From: JBOFLG01 sp051657745
Lineage (GTDB): Bacteria; Actinomycetota; Actinomycetes; Actinomycetales; Dermatophilaceae
Reading direction: 5' to 3'
Length of the DNA stretch: 16,798 nucleotides
Assembly (NCBI GenBank): GCA_051657745.1
Contig: JBOFLG010000147.1
Coordinates: 1 to 16,798 of the forward strand
A model generated the notes under the pieces. The model was not told where the DNA came from, made no database searches, and saw only the letters and a list, made by a program, of their open reading frames with translations. The translations under genes were made by a program, and so were the position numbers. This document shows positions 1 through 7,089 of the stretch, one piece after another; positions within the stretch are counted from its first letter, which is position 1, and the number at the start of each line of letters is the position of its first letter.

Positions 1-900
1 GTGGGCGCTGTTGTCGTCGTAGCTCATGCCCGCCAACGCCGGCCGCAGGTCGGCCCAGGCACTGCGCGGCGCCTGCCAGAGCACGTCGGCGTAGAACTCG
101 CGCCAGGCCAGTTCGGTGATGAAGGTCTCGACGTCGGGGCCGCTGCGCCCGGCCAGGTCGGCAAGCAGAGTGCGCGGATGCAGCACGCCCAGCTTGAGAT
201 ACGCCGACAGCCGCGAGGTGCCATCGACGCCAGGGAGATTGCGCCGCTCGGCATACCCGTCGAGGGCACCGTCGCGGAACACGTGCCACCGCCGCATCGC
301 GGCATCCTCACCGGCCTCCGGCATGGCCGGCAGGCCGGATGCCGCCAGCGCCGACTGGACGGCGGCGCTGGCCTCGGCATCGTTCCCGGCATGCCGCAGC
401 GGAAGCGTGTCGGGGGTGGCTGCCGGCACCGGCCAGCCCCGCCGCCGCCAGGCCTTCGAGAACGGCGTGAACACCTTGTACGGCTCGCCCGACCCGCTGG
501 TGACCAGGCCCGGGCCCACGGCGTACGGCGTACCAGTCTCGACCCACGCCACCCCGGCCTCGCCCAGCCGCGCCCGCACCGCGTCATCCCGCCGCCGACC
601 GGCCGGTGTGGTCTCCCGCGAGACGTGCACGGATGACGCCCCCACCCGCCGAGCGAGCTCGGGAATCGCGTGGCACGGGTCGCCATGCACCAGAGTGAGC
701 CTTCCGTCGTAGGTCTGGTCGGTCGCGGTCAGCGTGGCCGCGAGCCAGGCCCGCCGCACCACGCCCCCGCCACGCCACAGCGCAGGGTCGATCACGAATG
801 CCACCACCAGGTCGCCGGTGCCGGCGGCGTTCCGGGCGGCGAGCAGGGCCGGGTGGTCGCGGCGGCGCAGGTCGCGGCGCAGCCAGAGCAGTGTGGTCAC
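1..900 (-). CDS. phr: Class I deoxyribodipyrimidine photolyase (partial, C-terminus beyond window)
   Basis: This cytoplasmic flavoprotein repairs cyclobutane pyrimidine dimers using blue light. I translated 300 codons from a GTG at 900 to the window edge with no stop. The N-terminus VTTLLWLRRDLRRRDHPAL is the classic photolyase start and opens the alpha/beta antenna domain (residues 1 to about 130). TPYKVFTPFSKAW-like residues (about 145 and 161-168) follow, then the beginning of the FAD domain with GTSRLSAYLKLGVLHPRTLL (about 227-246) and ITELAWREFYADVL (about 261-274). The family is usually about 450 aa, so roughly one third is missing to the left. No in-frame ATG or GTG is seen between 900 and the upstream stop region, and the Shine-Dalgarno is weak. 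It lies 64 bp downstream of the CPBP protease on the same strand, so it is probably the last or a late gene of the light-regulated operon. Whether it is a CPD, (6-4) or cryptochrome-like member cannot be decided without the C-terminus. Confidence 0.93.
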   Translation of the reverse strand, partial: MTTLLWLRRDLRRRDHPALLAARNAAGTGDLVVAFVIDPALWRGGGVVRRAWLAATLTATDQTYDGRLTLVHGDPCHAIPELARRVGASSVHVSRETTPAGRRRDDAVRARLGEAGVAWVETGTPYAVGPGLVTSGSGEPYKVFTPFSKAWRRRGWPVPAATPDTLPLRHAGNDAEASAAVQSALAASGLPAMPEAGEDAAMRRWHVFRDGALDGYAERRNLPGVDGTSRLSAYLKLGVLHPRTLLADLAGRSGPDVETFITELAWREFYADVLWQAPRSAWADLRPALAGMSYDDNSAH

Positions 901-964
901 CGGAAGGCCCCGGTCGTGGTCCGAGAGAGGTCCGACATCGGGTGCAGGGGCATGGGAGAAATCC

Positions 965-1699
965 TCACGAGAAGAGGTCAAGGGCAGGGGGCAGGAGGAA
1001 CAGCATGCCGAGCGACCAGGTGAGGTGGGTGATGACGGGCCCGAGGATTCCGCCGGTGACCCGCCGCTGCAGCCCGACGACGAGGCCGACGACGACCGCA
1101 GCGAGCGCGAGGAGTGGGATCCCGGAGAACGCCGTGACCAGGCCGTAGATCGCGGTGGTCACCGCCACCGTATGCCGTCGGCCGATGCCGGCGTAGAGCG
1201 CGCCGCGGAAGTAGAGTTCCTCGGCGACCCCGTTGACCACCGTGATGGCGGCGACCAGGGCGAGGGAGCCGACCTCAGCGTGCGCGAGCAGCTGCTGCAC
1301 CGGGTCGCGGAGCGCCGGCAGCTGGGCCACTCCGAGCGCTCCGGCGAGAAACAGTAGGAGGAGCAGGGCGCCCAGCGCGAGCGATTGCACCACCGCCCGG
1401 CTCAGCGCGCCGTCGCGGGTGCGTGCGCGACCCAGATGCAACGGGCCAGACGTCACCGCACCCACCGACCACACGGCGGCCAAGGCCACCGTGGCGAGAT
1501 AGAACGTGTCGTCTCCCGGCTCGATGCGCAGCGCCCAGCCAAGCAGACCCGCGCCGACCGCCAGCGTGATGACCGCGACCACCCGCCGCCGTCGAAAGGC
1601 CTGGTCGCTTTCGGTGTGGTCTCGCGGCACCGGCTCCACGAGCGCCGCTCGCACGAAACGCCGCAGCTCGGCGACGGGGTCAAGGTCGGCGGGCCTCAC
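965..1699 (-). CDS. CPBP family intramembrane (CAAX-type) metalloprotease
   Basis: A 244-aa polytopic membrane protein of the CPBP/Abi family, putative intramembrane glutamic metalloproteases of unknown substrate. Hydrophobic segments occur near residues 40-58, 66-85, 103-125, 140-158, 175-195, 195-213 and 220-240. Motif 1 is clear: EELYFRG with the paired glutamates at 160-161. A late motif, PVITHLTWS, supplies a His. The intermediate motif that normally carries a second His (FxxxH) reads YGLVT here, so one metal ligand or catalytic residue seems absent. An upstream in-frame GTG exists at 1732, but I chose 1699 because this GTG overlaps the stop of the SDR gene as GTGA, implying translational coupling. 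Family assignment is firm; activity is uncertain. Its place between the SDR and photolyase genes suggests co-expression with the light response. Confidence 0.88.
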   Translation of the reverse strand: MRPADLDPVAELRRFVRAALVEPVPRDHTESDQAFRRRRVVAVITLAVGAGLLGWALRIEPGDDTFYLATVALAAVWSVGAVTSGPLHLGRARTRDGALSRAVVQSLALGALLLLLFLAGALGVAQLPALRDPVQQLLAHAEVGSLALVAAITVVNGVAEELYFRGALYAGIGRRHTVAVTTAIYGLVTAFSGIPLLALAAVVVGLVVGLQRRVTGGILGPVITHLTWSLGMLFLLPPALDLFS

Positions 1700-2724
1700 G
1701 ACGCCCCCGACTGGTGGCGACCCCCCGCCCACGCGGGGTCAGCCGCAGTGACCCGGGCCGGGTCGACCGTGCCTGGTTCGGGCCGGGGGGCGGCGCCATC
1801 ACCCGCGACGGCGTCGGTGACCGCGCGGTCGAACCCGAGTGGGCCGCCCGGCGGCGACCCGACCGCGTCGTCGATGTCGTGCTCGCGACAGACCACCTCG
1901 TGCAGCAGGCTCTGGACGAGCGGCTTGGCCAACCCGGTCGGCACCGGCGTGACAAACCCCACCCACTCGCTCGCTAGCCGTGGGGTCAGCACCGGGACGG
2001 TGAGCACGGTGCGCGGGCTCAAGCCGGCGAGTCGGGCGAACCGGGTGATCATGTCGCGGTAGGTGAGCACGTCCGGCCCGCCGATGTCGAACGTGCGGTT
2101 GGTCTCGACCGGCAGCCCGGCGGCGCCGACCAGATAGTGCAGCACGTCGCGGGCCGCGATCGGCTGGATGCGGTTGTCGAGCCACTTGGGAGCCACCATC
2201 ACCGGCAGCCGCTCGGTCAGATGGCGGAGCATCTCGAACGACGCCGAGCCAGAGCCGACGATCACGGCCGCTTGCAGCACCGCGGTGGGCACGCCGCTGG
2301 ACATCAGTAGGTCGCCCACCTCGACGCGCGAGGCGAGATGGGCGCTGAGCGGTCCGTCATCCGGATGCAGCCCGGACAGGTAGACGACCCGTTGCACGCC
2401 GGCGTCGTAGGCGGCGCTCCCGACGCTGCGGGCGAGGGCACGGTCGCGCTCGACGAAGTCGCCGCCGCCGTCCATGGAGTGCAACAGGTAGTACAGAACC
2501 TCGACCCCGTCGAGCGCTCTGGCGAGCACCGCTGGCGAGGTGGCGTCGCCTTCGACCACCCCGGCACGGTCGTGCCACCACCGGTCGGCCACCCGGGAAC
2601 GGCGCCGCGTCAGCACCCGCACCTCGCGGCCCGACTCGAGCAGCGCGGGAACCAGACGAGAGCCGATATAGCCGGTGGCCCCGGTGACCAGGACCCGGCC
2701 ACCGGGTGAGTCCGGTGACGTCAC
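1696..2724 (-). CDS. Atypical SDR / NAD(P)-binding epimerase-like oxidoreductase
   Basis: A 342-aa protein with an N-terminal Rossmann fold: VLVTGATGYIGS with G15xxG18xxG21. It continues like YbjT/NmrA-type atypical SDRs: VLTRR (about residue 36), a VVEGDATSP segment, YYLLHSMDGGGDF, VVYLSGLHPDD near 118, then NRIQPIAARDVLHYLVGA and FDIGGPDVLTYRDMITRFA in the substrate half. The usual YxxxK catalytic pair is not obvious, as in other atypical SDRs, so the reaction is unknown. Larger relatives carry a DUF2867 tail; this one ends instead in a Pro/Ala-rich stretch. The start is GTG at 2724 with no good Shine-Dalgarno, but it overlaps the stop of a 40-codon leader ORF as GTGA. Its own stop overlaps the start of the CPBP gene in the same way. 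Similar oxidoreductases sit beside photolyase and LitR-type genes in other actinobacteria (from memory), which fits a light-regulon role. Confidence 0.88.
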   Translation of the reverse strand: MTSPDSPGGRVLVTGATGYIGSRLVPALLESGREVRVLTRRRSRVADRWWHDRAGVVEGDATSPAVLARALDGVEVLYYLLHSMDGGGDFVERDRALARSVGSAAYDAGVQRVVYLSGLHPDDGPLSAHLASRVEVGDLLMSSGVPTAVLQAAVIVGSGSASFEMLRHLTERLPVMVAPKWLDNRIQPIAARDVLHYLVGAAGLPVETNRTFDIGGPDVLTYRDMITRFARLAGLSPRTVLTVPVLTPRLASEWVGFVTPVPTGLAKPLVQSLLHEVVCREHDIDDAVGSPPGGPLGFDRAVTDAVAGDGAAPRPEPGTVDPARVTAADPAWAGGRHQSGAS

Positions 2725-2843
2725 GGCCGCGCCGTCGGCGCGGCGCGAGGAGCCAGCGCGGTCGACGCGACGCGGGGAGGACGGCGCCGTTGGCGGTGAC
2801 CTGAGCCTGCGGACGGGCGTCGTCCGGCCGTGCTGGTGGCCAT
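2721..2843 (-). CDS. Leader ORF (40 aa, Arg-rich) coupled to the SDR gene
   Basis: ATG at 2843 is preceded at 7-nt spacing by a perfect AGGAGG (complement of 2851-2856), the strongest ribosome binding site in this operon. The ORF encodes 40 residues rich in Arg, Ala, Ser and Pro, beginning MATSTAGRRPSAGSG, with no recognisable domain. Its TGA (2721-2723) overlaps the GTG of the SDR gene as GTGA. Since the SDR gene has no good Shine-Dalgarno of its own, ribosomes finishing this ORF probably reinitiate there. The peptide could be a pure coupling leader, a regulatory leader, or a small basic protein. The alternative that a frameshift separates it from the SDR cannot be excluded, but the SDR already starts at its Rossmann strand, so nothing is missing. 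Confidence 0.5.
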   Translation of the reverse strand: MATSTAGRRPSAGSGHRQRRRPPRVASTALAPRAAPTARP

Positions 2844-2850
2844 GTCCGTT

Positions 2851-2856
2851 CCTCCT
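2851..2856 (-). promoter_or_regulatory. Perfect Shine-Dalgarno AGGAGG
   Basis: CCTCCT on the plus strand reads AGGAGG on the minus strand, 7 nt before the ATG of the leader ORF. It fixes the translational entry point of the photolyase operon. Confidence 0.7.
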
Positions 2857-2956
2857 GAAAAGTCGGTGCGTCGACCTGGGATCGGCGCCGACGTCAGGCG
2901 CTCACGGTAAGCGAGCACGGATGCTGTCGGGGCGTCGAGAACCCGATTCGCGGCAG

Positions 2957-2989
2957 TTTCGTCAAAGCTTTGTCAAAGTTCTGACCAAC
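2957..2989. promoter_or_regulatory. Tandem 11-bp repeats, candidate CarH/LitR operator
   Basis: Three abutting 11-mers: TTTCGTCAAAG (2957-2967), CTTTGTCAAAG (2968-2978) and TTCTGACCAAC (2979-2989). The second is itself a perfect palindrome (CTTTG-T-CAAAG). A weaker fourth copy may lie at 2946-2956. An 11-bp direct-repeat register is characteristic of operators bound by tetrameric CarH (established for Thermus CarH). The array lies in the divergent gap, covers a TTGTCA -35 candidate for the regulator gene and places TTGACA/TTGACG on the opposite strand. It is therefore positioned to control both directions. The repeat sequence does not match the Thermus consensus letter for letter, so the operator call is inference from spacing and context. 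Confidence 0.55.
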
Positions 2990-2999
2990 GAGTTACCGT
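2970..2999 (+). promoter_or_regulatory. Candidate promoter of the MerR/B12 regulator
   Basis: TTGTCA (2970-2975), 18-bp spacer, TACCGT (2994-2999). The expected transcription start at about 3006-3007 coincides with a GTG at 3007, suggesting a leaderless message. The -35 lies inside the 11-bp repeat array, consistent with autorepression. Confidence 0.4.
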
Positions 3000-4071
3000 G
3001 ACGATCGTGAAAAGTCCCGTGCCGTCCACGATGCGGATTGGCGAGTTAGCCAGTCGCGTTGGCGTCACCACGCACGTTCTTCGAGCGTGGGAGAGTCGGT
3101 ACGGGTTGCTGCGGCCGGGCCGGTCCTCGGGAGGATATCGGCTCTACGGGCCGGATGACGAGCGCCGGGTCCGCGAGGTCGTGGCCTTGCGAGAGCAAGG
3201 CGTCAGCGCAGTCGAGGCCTCGCGTCGAGTGCTCGCCGCCGAACGCAATGGCACCACAGCGGTCGACCTCAGCGACATCTCGCACGCGGCTCACGCTTCC
3301 GACTCGTCCGCGTCATCCGATGACGCCGACCTCGGACTGTCCACCGGCCTGCGCATCGACCCGCCGCTGCTGGTGACCCAGTTGCTCGACGCGGTGTCGG
3401 CGCTCGACGAAGACCGGGCCCACGCCGTGCTCGACGTCGCGTTCAACGAACGCTCCATCGAGAGCGCGGTCGTGGACGTCCTCGTGCCGTTTTTCGTCCG
3501 AGTCGGCGAGCAGTGGGAACTCGGCCGGATCGGGATCGCCCAGGAACACTTCGCCAGCAGCCTGGTCCGCCGCCGGCTGAGCGCCCTCTCCCTTGCCTGG
3601 GGCGTCGGTCCTGGGCCGCTCGCCGTGCTGGCCTGCCCGCCCGGCGAGTTCCACGACATCATCCTGCTCAGCTTCGGCGTGCTGCTCGGTCGAGCCGGCT
3701 GGCGGATCCGCTATCTCGGCCCCGACACCCCGATCCCGTCGGTGGCCTCGGCGGCGCAACTCTCCAAGGCCGACGCCGTGGTGATCGCCTGCCGTCGGCC
3801 GTCCGGGTTTCGGGCCCATGCTGCGGCACTGCGCCACCTCGGTCAGGACCACGCGGTGTGGTTGGCCGGTCGCGGCGCGACACCGCGCGTCCTGGAGGAG
3901 GTCGAGGTGCACCACCTCGGCGCCGACCTCGTGGCCAGCGTCGCCGAACTCACCGAGCACGCCCGAGGAGGTCGGCGCCTCCCCGAGCACGTCGGCACCC
4001 TGAACCTCGACAGGCCCGCCGACGAGCCCGCCCGGTCGGCCGTCGGCGTCGATGCCGACCAGCGCCACTGA
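2998..4071 (+). CDS. MerR-family regulator with cobalamin-binding domain (CarH/LitR-type photoreceptor)
   Basis: A 357-aa DNA-binding light sensor by family. The N-terminus (about 11-80) is a MerR winged helix: MRIGELASRVGVTTHVLRAW, then GGYRLYGPDDERRV. A Ser/Asp-rich linker (about 95-115) leads to a helical bundle with the Wx9EH signature: W173 in EQWELG, then E183-H184. These residues cap the adenosyl group in CarH. A Rossmann-like B12 domain follows, with PPGEFHDIILLSFG; H219 is the expected lower cobalt ligand. The usual ExHxxG glycine is Ile here. CarH proteins bind AdoCbl in the dark, tetramerise, repress, and fall apart on illumination. The divergent photolyase operon and the 11-bp repeat array fit this. 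Starts GTG 2998, GTG 3007 and ATG 3031 are all in frame without a Shine-Dalgarno; 3007 fits a leaderless transcript, and I give the longest form. Confidence 0.88.
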   Translation: MTIVKSPVPSTMRIGELASRVGVTTHVLRAWESRYGLLRPGRSSGGYRLYGPDDERRVREVVALREQGVSAVEASRRVLAAERNGTTAVDLSDISHAAHASDSSASSDDADLGLSTGLRIDPPLLVTQLLDAVSALDEDRAHAVLDVAFNERSIESAVVDVLVPFFVRVGEQWELGRIGIAQEHFASSLVRRRLSALSLAWGVGPGPLAVLACPPGEFHDIILLSFGVLLGRAGWRIRYLGPDTPIPSVASAAQLSKADAVVIACRRPSGFRAHAAALRHLGQDHAVWLAGRGATPRVLEEVEVHHLGADLVASVAELTEHARGGRRLPEHVGTLNLDRPADEPARSAVGVDADQRH

Positions 4072-4096
4072 CCCGAGCCGCCGACCCGCGCTGGCG

Positions 4097-5353
4097 TCAT
4101 CCGGCGTAGCGGGAGACGGCGTGGATGACGACGCCAGCCAGGGCACCCACGACGGTGCCGTTGATCCGGATGAACTGCAGATCGCGCCCGACGAATAGCT
4201 CGATGCGGCGGGCGGCCTCGCGGCCGTCCCAGCGGTCGATGGTCACCGAGATGACCTCGGCAAGCTCGCGGCCGTAGCGACCCACGAAGAACGCGACGGC
4301 ATCGGCGAGCCGGGTCTCGGCCGCGGCGCGCCACTCGTCATCCTCGACGAGGTGCTGGCCGAACTGCTCCAGCAACTGCTCACCGCGACGGGAAATGTAG
4401 GAACTCTCGTCGGCGAGCGCGGCGGTGAACGCCTCGCTCACCGAGCGCCACATACGGACCGCGGTCTCGGGCACCTGCGGGTGGGTGAGCAGCAGCGCCG
4501 CGAGGTTCTCGGCGCGCGCCATCGTGTCGGGGTCGTGCTGCAGGTCGCGGGCCAGCCGCTCCAGCAGGTCATCGAGGGCGCGACGCGCCGGGTGCCCGGG
4601 CTGCTCCACGAGGTCAGCGAGGAAGGCGAGCACCTGCTCGTAACTCCAGCCGATCACCCGGTCGTCGAGCCACGGCGGGGTCCACCACGGGGCGCGAGTG
4701 CCGAGCACCTCGTGGTACGCCCCCGGGTTGTCCCGGAGGAAGTCGTGCAGCTGCCGGATGACGAGGTCGACCAACCCGTGGTGGGTGCGGTCGCGGACCA
4801 CACCGTCGAGCAGCGCACCCGCCACCGGAGCCAGTGGCTCGTCGATCAGGCGAGGCAGCAACACCTGCTCGACGAGGGTGCGCACCTCGCCGTCATCGAG
4901 GTTCGCCAGGGCGGTGCGTGCCACGACCGCGGCCTCGGCCATGACCCGGCGGCGGTGGGCCGGGTTGCCAAGCCACACTCCGACGCGGCGCACGGCATCC
5001 GCCTGCCGAAGCCGCTCCCGGGCGATCTCCTCGGTGAAGAAGTTGTCGGTGACGAAGTCCTCAAGGTTGCGGCCGATCTCGTCCTTGCGGGTGGGGATGA
5101 TCGCGGTGTGCGGGATCGGCAGTCCAAGCGGCCGTCTGAACAGGGCGGTGACGGCGAACCAGTCCGCGAGCGCGCCGACCATCGCGGCCTCAGCGGCGGT
5201 GTTGACGTACCCCCAGGGGCCGTCATGGTCGAGCCGCAGCGTGGCGAGGTAGACGACCATGGCGAGGCCGAGCAGCGAGGTGGCCAGCACCCGCATCCGG
5301 CGTAGCTCCGAGCGCCGGCGTACGTCGGCAGGTGACGGGGCCATGAGACTCAC
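4097..5353 (-). CDS. DUF445 family membrane protein (YjiN-like)
   Basis: A 418-aa protein of the DUF445 family, inner-membrane proteins of unknown function. A hydrophobic segment near residues 22-44 (VLATSLLGLAMVVYLATL) is followed by the family hallmark EAAMVGALADWFAVTALFRRPLGLPIPHTAIIP, then IPTRKDEIGRNLEDFV. A long helical region follows, and the C-terminus INGTVVGALAGVVIHAV is a second membrane anchor. I chose GTG 5353 because GGGGGAGG lies 8 nt upstream. ATG 5344, four codons in, is the alternative, and the longest in-frame form (from 5419) lacks such a signal. The gene converges on the B12 regulator with only 25 bp between stops and diverges from guaB1 with a 134-bp gap. No functional link to either neighbour is evident. 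Confidence 0.9.
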   Translation of the reverse strand: MSLMAPSPADVRRRSELRRMRVLATSLLGLAMVVYLATLRLDHDGPWGYVNTAAEAAMVGALADWFAVTALFRRPLGLPIPHTAIIPTRKDEIGRNLEDFVTDNFFTEEIARERLRQADAVRRVGVWLGNPAHRRRVMAEAAVVARTALANLDDGEVRTLVEQVLLPRLIDEPLAPVAGALLDGVVRDRTHHGLVDLVIRQLHDFLRDNPGAYHEVLGTRAPWWTPPWLDDRVIGWSYEQVLAFLADLVEQPGHPARRALDDLLERLARDLQHDPDTMARAENLAALLLTHPQVPETAVRMWRSVSEAFTAALADESSYISRRGEQLLEQFGQHLVEDDEWRAAAETRLADAVAFFVGRYGRELAEVISVTIDRWDGREAARRIELFVGRDLQFIRINGTVVGALAGVVIHAVSRYAG

Positions 5354-5413
5354 CCGCCGATCCTCCCCCAGCCCGTCGAGACCCGGGGCAAGACACGCAG
5401 CGACCGCGCTCCG

Positions 5414-5435
5414 GCACACCCCTGTTCCGGTGTGC
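5414..5435. promoter_or_regulatory. Inverted repeat in the DUF445/guaB1 divergent gap
   Basis: GCACACC (5414-5420) and GGTGTGC (5429-5435) are perfect 7-bp arms around an 8-nt spacer. The element sits between divergent genes, about 40 bp upstream of the guaB1 -10. It could be an operator for a purine-responsive or other repressor; no regulator is identified. Confidence 0.35.
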
Positions 5436-5475
5436 GACCGCGAAGTGGGGGGTACGAGATGTCGGCGGCCGCGCC

Positions 5476-5481
5476 TACGCT
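5476..5481 (+). promoter_or_regulatory. guaB1 -10 element, leaderless promoter candidate
   Basis: TACGCT fits the TANNNT -10 pattern and ends 6 nt before the GTG at 5488, placing the transcription start on the start codon. No convincing -35 is seen, and there is no Shine-Dalgarno. Confidence 0.4.
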
Positions 5482-5487
5482 GGGCGG

Positions 5488-6924
5488 GTGCGCTTCCTGA
5501 ATGACCTCCAGCCGCAACTCGACCTGACCTACGACGACGTGTTCATGGTGCCGGGCCGGTCGGGGGTGAGTAGCCGCCTCGACGTCGACCTGCGCACGGC
5601 TGACGGCACCGGCACCACCATCCCGATCGTCGTCGCGAATATGACCGCGATCGCCGGCCGGCGGATGGCCGAGACCACCGCGCGGCGTGGCGCGCTCACC
5701 GTCATCCCTCAGGACATCCCGATCGAGGTGGTCACCGACGTGGTGACCTGGCAGAAATCCCGGCACCTGGTGTACGACACGGCCATCGCCCTCGCGCCGA
5801 CCCGCACCGCCGGCGAGGCGCTGGTGCTGCTGCAGAAGCGGGCCCACGGTGCGGCCGTGGTCGTCGAGGGCGAGGAGCCGGTGGGTCTGGTCACCGAGGC
5901 CGACCTCACCGGCGTCGACCGGTTCACCCAACTCGCCGACGTGATGGTGCCCGACATGATCACTGTGCCCGACGGCATCGCGGTAGAAGAAGCCTTCGAA
6001 CGGCTGACCCGAGTGCGCCGGCGGCTGGCGCCGGTGGTGGCCGCCGACGGTCGCCTGGTGGGTGTGCTCACCCGCGCTGCAGCACTGCGGACCAACCTCT
6101 ACTCGCCGGCCGTCGACAGTTCAGGTCGGCTGCGCATCGCCGCTGCGGTGGGCATCAACGGCGACGTCGTCACGAAGGCGGCAGCGCTGGTCGAGGCCGG
6201 GGTTGATGTGCTCGTTGTCGACACCGCACATGGCCATCAGGAGAAGATGCTCGAGGTGCTCAAGGCGTTGCGCTCACTCGACCTGCCGGTGCCATTGGTG
6301 GCGGGCAACGTGGTGTCGGCCGAGGGGGTGCGCGACCTGATCGCAGCCGGTGCCGACATCGTCAAGGTGGGCGTGGGGCCTGGTGCGATGTGCACGACCC
6401 GGATGATGACTGCGGTGGGCCGCCCGCAGTTCTCAGCGGTGCGCGAATGCGCCGCCGCGGCAAGGGAACTCGGCAAGCATGTGTGGGCTGACGGCGGTGT
6501 GCGGCATCCGCGCGATGTGGCGCTCGCGCTGGCCGCTGGGGCGTCCAACGTCATGGTCGGTTCATGGTTCGCCGGCACCCTGGAGTCGCCCGGCGACCTC
6601 TACACCGACGAGCAGGGCCGGCAGTACAAGGAGTCGTTCGGGATGGCGAGTTCGCGCGCGGTGCGGGGCCGCACGGCATCCGACAGTCCGTACGAGCGGG
6701 CCCGTAAGGCGATCTTCGAGGAGGGCATCAGCTCGGCGCGGATGTACGTCGACCCGGTGCGGCCCAGCGTCGAGGACGTGATCGACGAGATCGTCGGGGG
6801 GCTGCGCAGCGCCTGCACCTACGCCGGCGCGTCCACCCTCGAGGAGTTTCACGAGCGCGCCACGGTCGGCATCCAGTCGACCGCCGGCTTCGCCGAGGGC
6901 CGCCCACTGCACACCTCCTGGTGA
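5488..6924 (+). CDS. guaB1: GuaB1-family IMPDH-related protein (CBS-containing GMP reductase)
   Basis: A 478-aa TIM-barrel enzyme of the IMPDH/GMPR family. Mycobacterial GuaB1 has been shown to be a GMP reductase, converting GMP to IMP and ammonia with NADPH, so purine salvage is the likely role; the older name is IMP dehydrogenase. Visible features are LTYDDVFMVPGRS (about 13-25), a pair of CBS domains inserted at about 95-210 (HGAAVVVEGEEPVGLVTEADL, LAPVVAADGRLVGVLTRAA), VVDTAHGHQEKML, and the nucleotide/catalytic loop VGPGAMCTTR with Cys302. GGVRHPRDVALALAAGASNVMVG follows, then the flap region YKESFGMASSRAVRGR. The CBS pair suggests allosteric control by purine nucleotides. GTG 5488 gives the canonical N-terminus, and a -10 just upstream suggests a leaderless transcript. 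It is transcribed alone. Confidence 0.93.
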   Translation: MRFLNDLQPQLDLTYDDVFMVPGRSGVSSRLDVDLRTADGTGTTIPIVVANMTAIAGRRMAETTARRGALTVIPQDIPIEVVTDVVTWQKSRHLVYDTAIALAPTRTAGEALVLLQKRAHGAAVVVEGEEPVGLVTEADLTGVDRFTQLADVMVPDMITVPDGIAVEEAFERLTRVRRRLAPVVAADGRLVGVLTRAAALRTNLYSPAVDSSGRLRIAAAVGINGDVVTKAAALVEAGVDVLVVDTAHGHQEKMLEVLKALRSLDLPVPLVAGNVVSAEGVRDLIAAGADIVKVGVGPGAMCTTRMMTAVGRPQFSAVRECAAAARELGKHVWADGGVRHPRDVALALAAGASNVMVGSWFAGTLESPGDLYTDEQGRQYKESFGMASSRAVRGRTASDSPYERARKAIFEEGISSARMYVDPVRPSVEDVIDEIVGGLRSACTYAGASTLEEFHERATVGIQSTAGFAEGRPLHTSW

Positions 6925-7089
6925 CCCGCCCGAGGTCGGCAGCGCAGGCGCGGCGGGCGCGGCGGGGTCGGCCGCTCGGAACCCCCGCGGTGGGCCGGAG
7001 TCGAGCGCTCGGGCGGATGGCGTCGAGCGGGTTCGGGCGTCTGCCGGCCTGGAGCCGCAGCAACGAGGTTGATCGGGCAGGATGGCCGG

